Assembly (NCBI RefSeq): GCF_963678635.1
Contig: NC_087066.1
Location: 36,457,152-36,521,151, forward strand
DNA length: 64,000 bases
Source: Symsagittifera roscoffensis
Taxonomy: Eukaryota > Xenacoelomorpha > Acoela > Convolutidae
Direction of reading: 5' to 3'
The notes beneath the pieces are model-generated. The model worked only from the letters and a program-made list of their open reading frames with translations, did not search any database and was not told the origin of the DNA. The position numbers were made by a program, and so were the translations under genes. Shown piece after piece: positions 1-10,941 of this stretch (positions are counted from its first letter, which is position 1; every line of letters starts with the position of its first letter).

Positions 1-1
1 C

Positions 2-157
2 AACCATCTAAACGAATACGGTCGGAACAACCTGAAAAATCTCATCAAGGGGAAAACTCTGTATAAGAAGTACTCGAAGCATTTGAACGACAACGGACAC
101 CTTACTGAACAAGAGTGCCCCAGCAACAACTGTCAGTGCACCTGCAGAAATTGGTAG
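2..157 (+). CDS. C-terminal tail of an unidentified ORF cut by the window start (possibly LINE ORF2 tail)
   Basis: An open frame enters from the left edge and ends at TAG (155-157), giving 51 residues. It is basic (several KK/KY pairs) and ends with a cysteine-rich tail, CPSNNCQCTC. I do not recognise it firmly. The tail resembles the last residues of the LINE ORF2 that ends at 4,137, whose final segment reads KCTWRVTCRCGNC, and both are preceded by a Y-x-K-(Y/F) stretch. This could therefore be the 3' end of another copy of the same LINE class. That link is inferred from short motif similarity only; a host-gene last exon is not excluded. Confidence 0.35.
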   Translation, partial: NHLNEYGRNNLKNLIKGKTLYKKYSKHLNDNGHLTEQECPSNNCQCTCRNW

Positions 158-346
158 CTCAAGCATACATCAATTTTTTTTTATCTTTATCTTTACGTGT
201 CCGTTACAGACTAACTTAATCTACCAAAGGTCCCTTCAGGGGCTCACAGGTAGAGTTTGTTAGTTGTATCCTCTGGCTTAAACTTTCCAAAGGTCCATGA
301 GGGCAACGAACTATCCAATTGCCCCAATCGAATTCAAGCAAGTGCA

Positions 347-1287
347 ATGACGCGTGATAACTGCGCTACGTGCAACAGGAAAGTTAAAAATGACAACAAA
401 TTCGTTTGTTGCATATGTAATAAAACACTTCATTTAACAACAGAGTGTACTGAGTTTGAAAAGAATTCTATAGAAGTTCTCATAAAACTTAACGACAATC
501 TTATCCACATCTGCAATAGTTGCAAACCGAAAAAACAACATTTTTTGTCAAACTTGGAATCAAAGTTGGAAACGAAAATAGACGAAAATCTGAAAAAGTT
601 TCAAAACAAAACAAATAATCAAATAAAAAAACTTCAGGAAAAAATGAAAACCCTAACCGATAAAATTGAAAAGTCAAATAACATCATTACAAATGTTCAA
701 TATGAAGTCATAAACTTGAAAAAAGATAACAAAACATACAAATAATCATTAGGAAAAGTGAATCTTGGAAAATCAGTTTCAATTGCCGAAAAAACTACGC
801 TAGGAGTATATATACGAGGTATACCAGAATTAAGCTCAAGCTCGGCTGATCATAGAATACATGCTGATTTAGCCGAAGTAGAAAAGCTTCTTGAACATCT
901 TAAAAGTCGAAAACAAAAAAAATTACTATTGCGCAAAGACTCGTTAATTATGACGCAAGTAAACAACAACCAAGAACACTCCTGATAAATACTGAAAACC
1001 CAATCAGCCGAGACCTTATACTGAGGGCGCCACACAAGCTTAAAGATTACCATCCCTATCAAAAACCCATCTATGTAAATCCTGAACTAAATAGTACGGA
1101 TACCAAAAAACAAAACGAATGCCTAAAAAAACGTAGAGATTTAATCGACAGTGATAAAAATCAGTTAACCTCGAAAGATATTCGGGTAAAAAATCTTATA
1201 ATTGAGTTATTGAAAAACAAAAAGTGGATACCATTAGAAAAAAGCACTTACGGCGATGAGACAAGTGACTCAGAAACCGAAAAATGA
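347..1287 (+). pseudogene. LINE ORF1, PHD-type zinc finger plus coiled coil, broken
   Basis: ORF1 proteins of this LINE class bind RNA and form the ribonucleoprotein. I place the start at ATG 347, just before the zinc finger; the frame is open back to 257. The finger has Cys4-His-Cys3 spacing: CATC, then CCIC, then H-LTTEC, then CNSC. A Lys/Glu/Asn-rich heptad-like region (about 540-740) looks like a coiled coil. A single in-frame TAA (743-745) interrupts the frame, which then continues through LGVYIRGIPE, a segment resembling the RRM-like part of such ORF1 proteins. Around 910-985 the frame shifts, and the last third is read in another frame to TGA 1,285-1,287 with an acidic end (ETSDSETEK). 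Two lesions make it a pseudogene. Confidence 0.75.
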
Positions 1288-1305
1288 CTAGCAACAATCT
1301 CAATT

Positions 1306-2244
1306 ATGACTTTTAATACTCGAAGCTTAGTAGATATAAACAGTAGAACAAAGTTTCAAATACGCTAAATACACACGATTACGAAATTTTATGCTTATCA
1401 GAATTTTGGTTAAATTAGGATATCCCATCAGCAGTCCTTTTCCTGAGTAGATATCAGGTATATAGAAAAGACCGATTGACAAATGATGATCGTAAAACAA
1501 AACATGGTGGAGTACTAATTGCAGTCAAAAACGACATTCTTCACGAACATATATCATTACAAAATGAACATTCCGATTGTATATCCATCAAAATTAAAAT
1601 TAAAAAAGACAGCGTAATTTTGCTTTGTTGCATAAACAAGGTTCCGTACCCAAGTGTCTACCAATGGGAAATTAAGGATTTGCAAACCTTATTAGAAAAT
1701 ATTCAGCTTAAGGCAAAGGAGTGTCAATGTAATCTGATCATTCTGACAGGTGACTTAAATCTACCACAAACGAACTGGTTAACTATGTCATCAAATCTTG
1801 ATTACGAAAAACAAATAATTGATGCACTTGTAGAAAAAAAACTTCAGTAATCAGTCGACTGATCAATTAGACGTCGTCCTAGCCAATAATCCAGATTCCA
1901 TGGTCAACTGCGAATATGATAATAGTTTACAAAATGATCTCATTCAAAACGACAAAAGTTTTTCCGACCATAAACCAATTGTTACAACCATCGACCTCGA
2001 GAAGGAGGAAACGCAATTTGCAGTAACTGATATGAAATACGCTTTTATTAAGGCTGACTGGGACGAATTTAATAAAAGTATCCTCCAGGAACCCTTTCAA
2101 CCGTATTGCTATAGTAATGTAGACGAATTGTTAAAGCAATGGTACGAATGGTTGTGGCAGAAAATAGATAAACACATACCAAGAATTAACAAACATAGAT
2201 CCCAGCTACCCCCTGGATGTCCAATGTTACATCAAATCTTATGA
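1306..2244 (+). pseudogene. LINE ORF2, apurinic-type endonuclease domain, broken
   Basis: This is the N-terminal part of ORF2, the endonuclease that nicks target DNA to prime reverse transcription. Motifs in order are MTFNTRSL at the proposed start (ATG 1,306), a LSEFWL block near 1,400, KHGGVLIAVK near 1,502, LTGDLNLP at about 1,743 (catalytic D and N), and SDHKPI near 1,965 (the D-H pair that closes the fold). The frame is broken near 1,370, by a stop after the WLN segment (about 1,415), and again at 1,847-1,860 between the GDLNLP half and the SDHKPI half. The longest intact pieces are 1,476-1,850 and 1,900-2,244. Motif order and spacing make the domain call secure; activity is lost. Confidence 0.85.
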
Positions 2245-2489
2245 ATAAGCTGAAAACAATGAAAAAACGAAAAAGTGTAACTCTTAGCAAATTGATATAA
2301 CTCAAACGCCTTGAAAAGCAAATCAAACTTGAATCTGAGAAAGACCTTGCTGAATATGAAATCAATATTTGAAGGAAGAACGTTTATTAAAAAACAGAAA
2401 TACTTGAAATGTATACGAAAAACACCCTCAATTCTCCCAACAGTAAATTTTGATAAGACAGTAGTATAAATAAATGTTGAAAAAGCTGA

Positions 2490-4137
2490 AGTTTTCAATC
2501 AATACTTCGCGTCGGTCTTCAGTAAATCTAATATGAAGCCTGGATATGAACCAAATAACATACTAAACACAGCTAACTACACTGAAGAACAAATAAGCGA
2601 CATATTGTTTGAATTTAATCCTGACAAATCAACCGGACCCGATAAAATTGGAAACACACTCTTAAAAAGTGTCACAAAACCCTGTGTAAATCACTAAAAC
2701 TGATCTTTCAAACATGTCTAAGCAAGCAATGTTACCCCAGCTACTGGAAAATATGCCAAATTACACCAATATTCAAAGAGGGCAACAAAGTTGATGTAAC
2801 CTGCTACCGTCCCATCAGCCTCCTGTGTTGTTGCTCAAAAGTCTTGGAAAAACTCCTTTTTGATAAAATTCATTGTTTCTTTCATTCAAAATTCCATACT
2901 AGTCAATACGGCTTCAGAAAAAGACGATTGGCGACACTGCAACTAATATACTTTTTCAACAAAATATACGAATGCAATGATCTAGAATCTGTCAAGGAGT
3001 TAAGTGTTCTTTATCTCGACTTTGCTAAAGCGTTTTTGACACAGTACCGCATAGTGTGCTAAATAGCAAAATAAGGTCTCTTGGAATTGGTGAAATTATC
3101 TTAGGACTTCTAAAATCATACTTAAGCCAACGCAAGCAATACGTGCAAATAAGCGGCGCAAAATCAACACTAAGAAATGTAACCAGCGGTGTTCCCCAAG
3201 GATCAATTCTGGGTCCCCTCCACTTTCTGCTATTTATTAATGATCTTCCAGAGTGTATGTCCGATATGGACAGTTTCGGGTATGCTGATGATTTCAAAGT
3301 AATCGTAACAAATAAAGTAGCGATGGACAAGGCGACCGATAACATCCAAGCCTGGCTTAATACAAATATGATGCTACCAAACACAAAAAAGTCGCATAGT
3401 CTTAACATCAAAGGAAATTTTGAAGCACACTTATGCAATGCCAAACTCCCCGTACAGTCGCAACGTGACCTAAGGCTCATAGTGCAGCAAAACCAATTGG
3501 AATGAAAATTGCAAACGCAGAACGAACAAAGCAATGGGCGCCTTATTCCAAATAAAGCGAAATCTAACATCAAATTGTAACTGGAGAATCAAATTCAATG
3601 CATACACTGGATACGTTGTCCCAATTTCTGTATATGCTTCTCAGACCTGGTTGCTAAACAAAGGAAATTTAACAGAATTCGAAAAAATTCAACATCATGC
3701 AACAAAATGGATAATAGGTTCTGACTTAAGCTATCGAAATCGGTTAATTAAATTGCATATCCTTCCGTTAAGCCTGTATGTTGAAATGCATGATCTCTTA
3801 ATGCTTTCATCTATTAACACAGGTGAATTTGATGTTGAAAGTTCAATTGAAAATGAGACAATATGCGATACTACTCGACAGAGCAATCGAGGTGAATTCA
3901 ACTTATCAAAACCGCGACTAAAAAAAACCAACGAAAACTTCTTTTGATGGACGAAACTACTCTTCAACCACGTTTTTTGTGTTTATGAAAGTTTCGGGAA
4001 ATTCTAAATAAAGCTACTCTTCAGAGCATTTACTGGAAGTTTTTCACTAAACAAAACACCGAACAAAGAAATGTACTTGGAGAGTAACATGCAGATGTGG
4101 CAACTGCAATCCTCTCAGTAAAATAAAACTGTACTGA
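2490..4137 (+). pseudogene. LINE ORF2, reverse transcriptase domain and C-terminal tail, broken
   Basis: The reverse transcriptase copies LINE RNA at the nicked target. Motifs in order are the STGPDKI block (about 2,630), CYRPISLLC (about 2,803), SQYGFRKR (about 2,900), LYLDFAKAF (about 3,010), SGVPQGSILGPL (about 3,185) and the catalytic FGYADD (3,275-3,292), then the thumb and C-terminal region (3,534-3,947). The tail after 4,070 reads KCTWRVTCRCGNC in the last frame and stops at TGA 4,135-4,137. Frameshifts lie near 2,690, 3,045 and 3,505, with further ones after 3,947. With the upstream endonuclease, ORF2 would be about 945 residues, the usual length for the class. The active-site residues survive although the frame does not. 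Confidence 0.88.
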
Positions 4138-4186
4138 AGATGAACTGAAAAATGGGTGAAAACCCTTGAGACTCTCTAAGTTTTGT

Positions 4187-4683
4187 ATTATTATTATTAT
4201 GATTAATTTTATTATTACTACTATTATTACTACTATTAATATTACTATTATTACTACTATTATGATTAATATTATGATTATTATTATGATTATTATGATT
4301 ATTATGATTTTTATTATGATAACTAGTACGATTACTATTACCAATTTTATTACTATGATTATTACTATTACGATTACTATTACTATTACGATTACTATTA
4401 CTAGTACTATTACTATTACTATTACTATTACTATTAATATTACTATTTCTATTTCTATTACTATTACTATTACAATTACTATTACGATTACTATTGCAAT
4501 TACTATTACTATTACTTTTACTATTACGATTACTTTTACTATTACTATTACTATTAGTATTACTATTACTATTACTATTACTTTTACTATTACTATTACT
4601 ATTACTATTACTATTACTATTACGATTACTATTACTATTACTATTACTATTACAATTACTATTACTATTACGATTACTATTAC
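4187..4683 (+). repeat. Compound microsatellite (TTA/TGA triplets grading into TATTAC hexamers)
   Basis: Almost 500 bp of simple sequence starts exactly where the LINE 3' end finishes. It begins as TTA triplets with TGA interruptions and becomes mostly ATTACT hexamers with point variants (ATTACG, ATTTCT, TTTTAC). Long open frames across it (repeated Thr-Ile or Leu) are by-products of the simple repeat and are not genes. The position suggests expansion of the LINE's own microsatellite tail. Confidence 0.95.
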
Positions 4684-4854
4684 TGGTTTTAATTGTTCTC
4701 TTTAATGGTTTTTGGTTCCAGGGCCTTGGTATTGGCGGGCTCTATACCTACCGCCCAGTCCTCCGGCCCCCGAAATTTTAGGTCTTAACAAAGTTAAAAA
4801 GCCAAATAGTACCAAGCGGAGGGTCGGTACCTTTCCCCTAGTACAATACAGCAA
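4684..4854. other. Short unique spacer between the LINE tail and the duplicated region
   Basis: The sequence is locally GC-richer, with a run GGCCTTGG...CCGGCCCCCG around 4,720-4,777. I see no ORF, RNA gene or known element. It is not repeated elsewhere in the window. Confidence 0.5.
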
Positions 4855-5450
4855 TACAGAGCATTAAGGCCTTAATTCGGGCATACGCCTGTAGCGGAGG
4901 ATTCGTCGCTGAAACGTTTGCTGATCATGATGGTCCTATGCCTTTGACAGGCCCACCCAGTAGCGCCATAAAACGTCTATGTAACATTCGCCCAAATACT
5001 ACATTGTGACGGGGCGTGGAAAAAGCACCTATTGACGACTGGTCGACGTCGGTTATCTAAATTCTACCCATTTTTCATCGTCTAGACCTAGCCAGTTGAT
5101 TTTCTGGTCTGTTTACGGCCAAGTAAAAATTACCATTTTTAGGCGATCAGTCTAACGACTTTTGATCAGCTTTCGTTCGCATGAGAAGATAATCACATAG
5201 CTGGGTCTCAGATCCCCAGACTACATTACTACCTTTAAAAACACGGCTCGATTACCTTAACTTACTATCTTTTTAGTGACAGTAATATACTAAATCCACT
5301 GGAGATGGGTTGACCTTTTCCTCTTCCTAGCTACTCATGCTCCAAAATAACAAACAATATTCGGGTTAATTTAATCGTTCAGGGCACTAAAGTAGCTAAA
5401 AAGTCAGTTTATCTCAGTCTCTCAACATACAACAGTCTCTGGGTGTTGGG
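4855..5450. repeat. Segment Z, copy 1
   Basis: The sequence beginning TACAGAGCATTAAGGCC recurs diverged at 10,941-11,532. No recognisable coding potential in either strand; stops are frequent. Copy 1 runs on without a break into the sequence leading to unit U1, whereas copy 2 jumps into U at 11,533, so copy 1 looks like the undeleted arrangement. Confidence 0.85.
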
Positions 5451-7298
5451 CCTCCGAATCTGTGCTCTTCCAGAAATATCATTGTTGTTTCTCCAACATC
5501 GACTCCTGCTATACGTCTCATCGTCCGTGATCCTCAAGATAAAAGACTCCTTCTTTTCTTCTCTTTCTTCTTGACTGTTTCTCTTTGGTTAATTCGGGTG
5601 TTCTGCTTTTGTTCACTTTCTCTGCTAAATATGGCCACTTCCTGCGTTTCTCAGAAATATTCTGCCGCAAATCGAATTTTTGAATTTTTTTCTAGAAAAT
5701 TCCGACCCTTCTTTTCGGGATTAATTCGTCATTAACAACGCTAACGTTCTTTTTCTTGCTCGTCGGAGGGTTCGACTGTGTCAATCCGACGGAATGGCAC
5801 ATTAAAAAATTGCTGTTTGCAATTTTACTGAAATCATTGATTCGAGTAGAGCTGTCTTGTTCCTGACAGAGAACATCGCGAATTCCTACGAGAGTGACAT
5901 CGCTGGGCAGGAGAGACTCTTCATTGGGCAGGCTGACGAGTCAAGCTGCCCAATGATTCAGAAAACTAAACTTCTTGAGTCAAAGACAGGCAATTCAATT
6001 CCTTGAATTTTTCGGAATTGGAATTGAGAAATCTCACTAGGAATTGGAATTGGGGTTGCTTCAATTCCGAGTTCAAGAATTGGAAATGTCTACAATTTTT
6101 TTATCAGCTCGGTTCTGAAATAATTTTGTTTGGTCTCTTCGACTGGGACGGTCCTGAAACATAATTTTTTGGTCTATCCGACTGAGGCGGCTCTGAAATA
6201 AAAACGAAGACACGAATTATCAGAGAGAACTCCTTATCACTTATCAATCCAATTACTAATCAATGTTGTAGACCATCAGGCAAAGGAAATGAGTTTTGTT
6301 CTCACGAAAAAAAATTTCTGGAACAATTTTTGCTGGACATTTGACTCTGTAGAAAATTTTACGAGAGTCTTCCCAGCGAGAACATTTGCTTAACATCTGC
6401 CGACGTTGGCTTCAAATTATTCAATAATTCGGTGATCCTCAACCTCAATCACATTACCATCCATCTGAAACTACTACAAAAAGTCTGTTAAAAATAATGA
6501 ACTGAATTTGAGGTTTCAAAAAGAGCCCAAAGTATCGCATCCCAGGTAATAAGTGGTTTTGAGTCAAAACCACTAATTAACAAAATTTTCTAGAGTTGCT
6601 TTACTTGTATTATTTATTGATTTCAAGAGTCTAGTCATTATGTGTATACTGATCTTCATATATTGGGTGTATTTTACACGACTATGTTGAGATAAGGCAG
6701 GTTTTAGGTTGATCCATCTGAAATGGATAAAAGGTTCGCTGTTAAATAAAAACTAATGGTATACGTAGTTTTTCAACCCCGTTTTTAACCAGGGAACTCA
6801 CTACCGTGAAATATTGGTATTGTTATTGACAGAATCAGGTTTTGGGTTTGGTATTGGTACTGATAAATACCAGGTTTCTGGTATTGGTATTGATCAAAAC
6901 CAGGTTATTGGTGTTCTGAATCGTCTCAGATCACTCTAAGTTCACGAAAATCATTGTAAGATTAATTTTTCGAGGGGATAGACAAGCTTTGTGGCAACAT
7001 CCAATCCCTTGGGAAGCGATACTTTGGGCACTTTTTGAAACCTCAAGTTCGATTGATCATTTTCAACAGAACTTTTGTAGTAGTTTTAGAACACGCATTT
7101 AAATGTTCTGGCATACCCGAACTTCCCATATTGGGAGCTTTGATTAAGGCGTCACAACCAAAATGTTTTGTGTTTCTAATGTTTCGTGATTTTTGCTAAC
7201 AGGAGTTTGCAAAGTTTTTGCAAAAGTTTTGAGGCATTGTAGCAAAGTATTGAGCTATTGATTGGGTTTGGTATTGTATTGGTATTGGTTTTGATGAT
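5235..7298. repeat. Direct duplication D, copy 1 (3,643-bp offset)
   Basis: This 2,064-bp stretch recurs almost identically at 8,878-10,941. It comprises Z sequence, a spacer of about 900 bp with T/C-rich and AATTGG-rich parts, and the first 940 bp of unit U1. Most of it matches base for base; the differences concentrate in about 210 bp (6,430-6,640). I see no gene in the 5,450-6,360 part, only the hairpin described separately and a GGAATT-rich low-complexity stretch (about 6,000-6,085). Confidence 0.92.
5922..5955. other. Imperfect inverted repeat (34-nt hairpin)
   Basis: CATTGGGCAG (5,922-5,931) pairs with CTGCCCAATG (5,946-5,955). Inside, after two mismatches, TGAC pairs with GTCA around a 2-nt loop. 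The same hairpin is at 9,565-9,598 in the duplicated copy. No function can be assigned; it is not followed by a T-run and is not next to a gene. Confidence 0.7.
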
Positions 7299-7452
7299 TC
7301 AGTTTGGTATTGGTATTGGTAATGGTATTGGGGCGATGGTATTGTTATTGTGATGCTGGTTTTGGTATTGGTTTTGAATTCTTGTTTTTAACACGTTCGC
7401 GTGTTTCAGGTTTTAGGTATTTAGAGACCTAGCCATGGGGCCGTTCTTATTT

Positions 7453-7830
7453 CTAGAGTGGATTCAATATTGTTTCTCTATTTAGAAAGTTAAAGACATT
7501 TTTAAAAACTAGTTTTAAAAAAAGATTGCAATTTGGATTTTTGTCGCGCTCATATAGGTTTCGATACGAGTGTGCAGCTATTTCTGCTCCTCGTTTAGTG
7601 CCGCATCCGAGATGTAGGTTTCCGAAAAAATTTTGTCGCTCAGAGTGGGCCTTGCTTTCAGTGCAATCAGACGCGATACGTCTCAGCGTGTTGCCTATGG
7701 CAATCGGTCTCAACTCTACGTCTATCTTTATGAGATCGATAATCATTGCGCCAAAAAAGAAAAATCTTAGGGGTTTGGATATTTTGCCATCTCCAATGAG
7801 GTTTTTCAGCTTAGTAAGCGATTTCAGAAA
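7453..7830 (-). pseudogene. Reverse-transcriptase fragment in U1
   Basis: Read on the minus strand this is the N-terminal finger and palm part of a non-LTR-type reverse transcriptase (RVT_1). It has an FFG block before the first palm motif, then ELRPIAIGNTLRRI, then NFFGNLHLGCGTKRGAE, then FKNVFNFLNRET, which corresponds to the first catalytic region of the palm. The expected Asp in that block (typically DF-x-N-A-F-N-S) is replaced. The fragment stops before the QGD and YLDD regions. This is a different family from the LINE at 240-4,186. Its fuller relative sits in segments S and S'. It is a remnant and cannot encode an enzyme. Confidence 0.8.
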
Positions 7831-8580
7831 ATTCAGTCATTTAACTATCTAAGTTCTCTGATATAACATGGTATGACTGGCTGGGATTTCTAATCAATTC
7901 TTGTACCGATTACGAGTGTACTCACTCACGGTCTAAATTATCGAGTTAACAAAAGTACATCAAGCAACGTTCCTCGCTTTCTCCTGTCAAAAAAACTATT
8001 ATGGTATTGATTGATTAGTAGATCATTTTTACACCAGATGTCCTTGTTCCGGGACGCGCGTGTTGCTCCTGTGCACTTTCTCCAAACCCTCTCTGTGTGC
8101 CTCATGAGAGGGAACGCCCGTATAATAATCAACCGAGCCATCAATTTTCGGGCAGTTTAATAATTAATAATTTGTCACGCTCTTTTTCTTTATCCCTTTC
8201 TGGTGCTCCTTTTTTCTTTCTCCTTTTCTCTTTTCTCGCGCTTTTTTCCCTCCCTGCTGGTCTTATTTCCAAGTATATGAAAAAAAAACATTGCACCCGA
8301 GCTTCTGTTTTTTCGGAATTGTTTGAAAGAGATAACTAAGTGTAATTGTGGCTGCACCCTCATTCAAGAGTACTTATTTGGGGGCAAGTTTTGAGGTCAA
8401 GCCGAAATATTATATCAAAAAATGAAGAAAAAGATCAATTTATTAAGTGCCATTTTCGCACTACAAGACTCGCAGATTAAACAGACAGCGCAGGCTAAAC
8501 AGAGTGCTTATGGTTTTCTTAATAAAAAAAAATGCAGCCATTTCCCAAATACTGTACGTACAGCAATGACAAATAATTTT

Positions 8581-8700
8581 TTTGTCTATCCGACTGAGGC
8601 GGCTCTGAAATTTTTTTGACCTATCCGACTGAGACGGTTCTGAAATAAAAAATTTTGATCTATCCCACTGAGGCGGTTCTGAAATAAAAACGAAGACATC
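8581..8700. repeat. 36-39-bp minisatellite at the end of U1
   Basis: Three diverged copies of a unit containing CTATCCGACTGAGGCGGCTC followed by TGAAAT and an A/T run. A related pair lies at about 6,113-6,195. Every U unit has two or three copies at this position, and the copy number differs between otherwise near-identical units (U3 against U7). Confidence 0.85.
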
Positions 8701-8877
8701 CTTAATAAAAACGAAGACTTCAGAAAGAAATCCTTATCACTTATCAATTAAATCACTTATCAATGTTGTAGACAATCAGGCAAACAAAATGAGTTTTGTT
8801 TTCAAGAAAAAAAAAATTTGGAACCATTTTCGCTGTCCATTTAACTCTGGAGAAAATTTTTCGAGAGTCTTCATAGC

Positions 8878-10941
8878 TTAAAAACACGGCTCGATTACCT
8901 TAACTTACTATCTTTTTAGTGACAGTAATATACTAAATCCACTGGAGATGGGTTGACCTTTTCCTCTTCCTAGCTACTCATGCTCCAAAATAACAAACAA
9001 TATTCGGGTTAATTTAATCGTTCAGGGCACTAAAGTAGCTAAAAAGTCAGTTTATCTCAGTCTCTCAACATACAACAGTCTCTGGGTGTTGGGCCTCCGA
9101 ATCTGTGCTCTTCCAGAAATATCATTGTTGTTTCTCCAACATCGACTCCTGCTATACGTCTCATCGTCCGTGATCCTCAAGATAAAAGACTCCTTCTTTT
9201 CTTCTCTTTCTTCTTGACTGTTTCTCTTTGGTTAATTCGGGTGTTCTGCTTTTGTTCACTTTCTCTGCTAAATATGGCCACTTCCTGCGTTTCTCAGAAA
9301 TATTCTGCCGCAAATCGAATTTTTGAATTTTTTTCTAGAAAATTCCGACCCTTCTTTTCGGGATTAATTCGTCATTAACAACGCTAACGTTCTTTTTCTT
9401 GCTCGTCGGAGGGTTCGACTGTGTCAATCCGACGGAATGGCACATTAAAAAATTGCTGTTTGCAATTTTACTGAAATCATTGATTCGAGTAGAGCTGTCT
9501 TGTTCCTGACAGAGAACATCGCGAATTCCTACGAGAGTGACATCGCTGGGCAGGAGAGACTCTTCATTGGGCAGGCTGACGAGTCAAGCTGCCCAATGAT
9601 TCAGAAAACTAAACTTCTTGAGTCAAAGACAGGCAATTCAATTCCTTGAATTTTTCGGAATTGGAATTGAGAAATCTCACTAGGAATTGGAATTGGGGTT
9701 GCTTCAATTCCGAGTTCAAGAATTGGAAATGTCTACAATTTTTTTATCAGCTCGGTTCTGAAATAATTTTGTTTGGTCTCTTCGACTGGGACGGTCCTGA
9801 AACATAATTTTTTGGTCTATCCGACTGAGGCGGCTCTGAAATAAAAACGAAGACACGAATTATCAGAGAGAACTCCTTATCACTTATCAATCCAATTACT
9901 AATCAATGTTGTAGACCATCAGGCAAAGGAAATGAGTTTTGTTCTCACGAAAAAAAATTTCTGGAACAATTTTTGCTGGACATTTGACTCTGTAGAAAAT
10001 TTTACGAGAGTCTTCCCAGCGAGAACATTTGCTTAACATCTGCCGACGTTGGCTTCAAATTATTCAATAATTCGGTAATCCTCAACCTCAATCACATTAC
10101 CATCCATCTGAAACTACTACAAAAAGTCTGTTGAAAATGATCAACTGAATTTGAGGTTTCAAAAAGTGCCCAAAGTATCGCATCCCAGAAAATAAGTGGT
10201 TTTGAGTCAAAACCACTTATTACCAAAAATTTCTAGAGTTGCTTTACTTGTATTATTTGTTTATTTCAAGAGTCTAGTCAATATGTGTATACTGATCTTC
10301 ATATATTGGGTGTATTTTACACGACTATGTTGAGATAAGGCAGGTTTTAGGTTGATCCATCTGAAATGGATAAAAGGTTCGCTGTTAAATAAAAACTAAT
10401 GGTATACGTAGTTTTTCAACCCCGTTTTTAACCAGGGAACTCACTACCGTGAAATATTGGTATTGTTATTGACAGAATCAGGTTTTGGGTTTGGTATTGG
10501 TACTGATAAATACCAGGTTTCTGGTATTGGTATTGATCAAAACCAGGTTATTGGTGTTCTGAATCGTCTCAGATCACTCTAAGTTCACGAAAATCATTGT
10601 AAGATTAATTTTTCGAGGGGATAGACAAGCTTTGTGGCAACATCCAATCCCTTGGGAAGCGATACTTTGGGCACTTTTTGAAACCTCAAGTTCGATTGAT
10701 CATTTTCAACAGAACTTTTGTAGTAGTTTTAGAACACGCATTTAAATGTTCTGGCATACCCGAACTTCCCATATTGGGAGCTTTGATTAAGGCGTCACAA
10801 CCAAAATGTTTTGTGTTTCTAATGTTTCGTGATTTTTGCTAACAGGAGTTTGCAAAGTTTTTGCAAAAGTTTTGAGGCATTGTAGCAAAGTATTGAGCTA
10901 TTGATTGGGTTTGGTATTGTATTGGTATTGGTTTTGATGAT
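8878..10941. repeat. Direct duplication D, copy 2, ending inside a partial U
   Basis: Sequence restarts at TTAAAAACACGG exactly as at 5,235 and follows copy 1 to 10,941, where it breaks within a TTGGTA-rich block and joins Z copy 2. The U-derived part is 10,005-10,941. It contains no RT fragment because the break falls before that part of U. Confidence 0.92.

Larger units (their letters stand above)
240..4186 (+). mobile_element. Decayed non-LTR retrotransposon (CR1/L2/jockey-like LINE)
   Basis: The element has two ORFs in canonical LINE order: a PHD-finger ORF1, then an ORF2 with an apurinic-type endonuclease followed by a reverse transcriptase. The ORF2 span of about 2.8 kb is the normal length for this class. 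The 3' end runs directly into a TTA/TATTAC microsatellite, as is known for CR1/L2-type elements whose tails are short simple repeats rather than poly(A). Both ORFs carry stops and frameshifts, so this copy is dead. The 5' boundary is not defined: 160-240 is T-rich and could be 5' UTR or the tail of the preceding element. Clade assignment needs a phylogeny of the RT domain. Confidence 0.88.
6362..8861. repeat. Unit U1 (2,500 bp), first complete U unit
   Basis: U is the basic repeated unit; I set its start at CGAGAGTCTTC. In plus-strand order it holds a TTGGTA-rich block (about 6,815-6,910), a second TTGGTA-rich block (about 7,255-7,380), a minus-strand reverse-transcriptase fragment (7,453-7,830), a T/C-rich tract (about 8,180-8,260), a perfect 12-bp palindrome CTGTACGTACAG (8,552-8,563) and a 36-39-bp minisatellite (about 8,581-8,700). 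It ends where the 3.64-kb duplication restarts. Apart from the RT fragment I see no credible coding sequence. Confidence 0.92.

Noticed and set aside
4166-4781. Long open frames of repeated Thr-Ile or Leu residues
   Set aside because: They are translations of the microsatellite; frame length reflects the absence of stops in the simple repeat, not a gene.
7526-7852. A 108-codon plus-strand frame preserved in most U units
   Set aside because: It is antisense to the recognisable RT fragment, and the units are too recently duplicated for retention to mean selection.
8422-8619. Short frame starting MKKKINLL, repeated in several U units
   Set aside because: Runs into the minisatellite, is disrupted in U4/U8, has no recognisable domain, and is explained by unit duplication.
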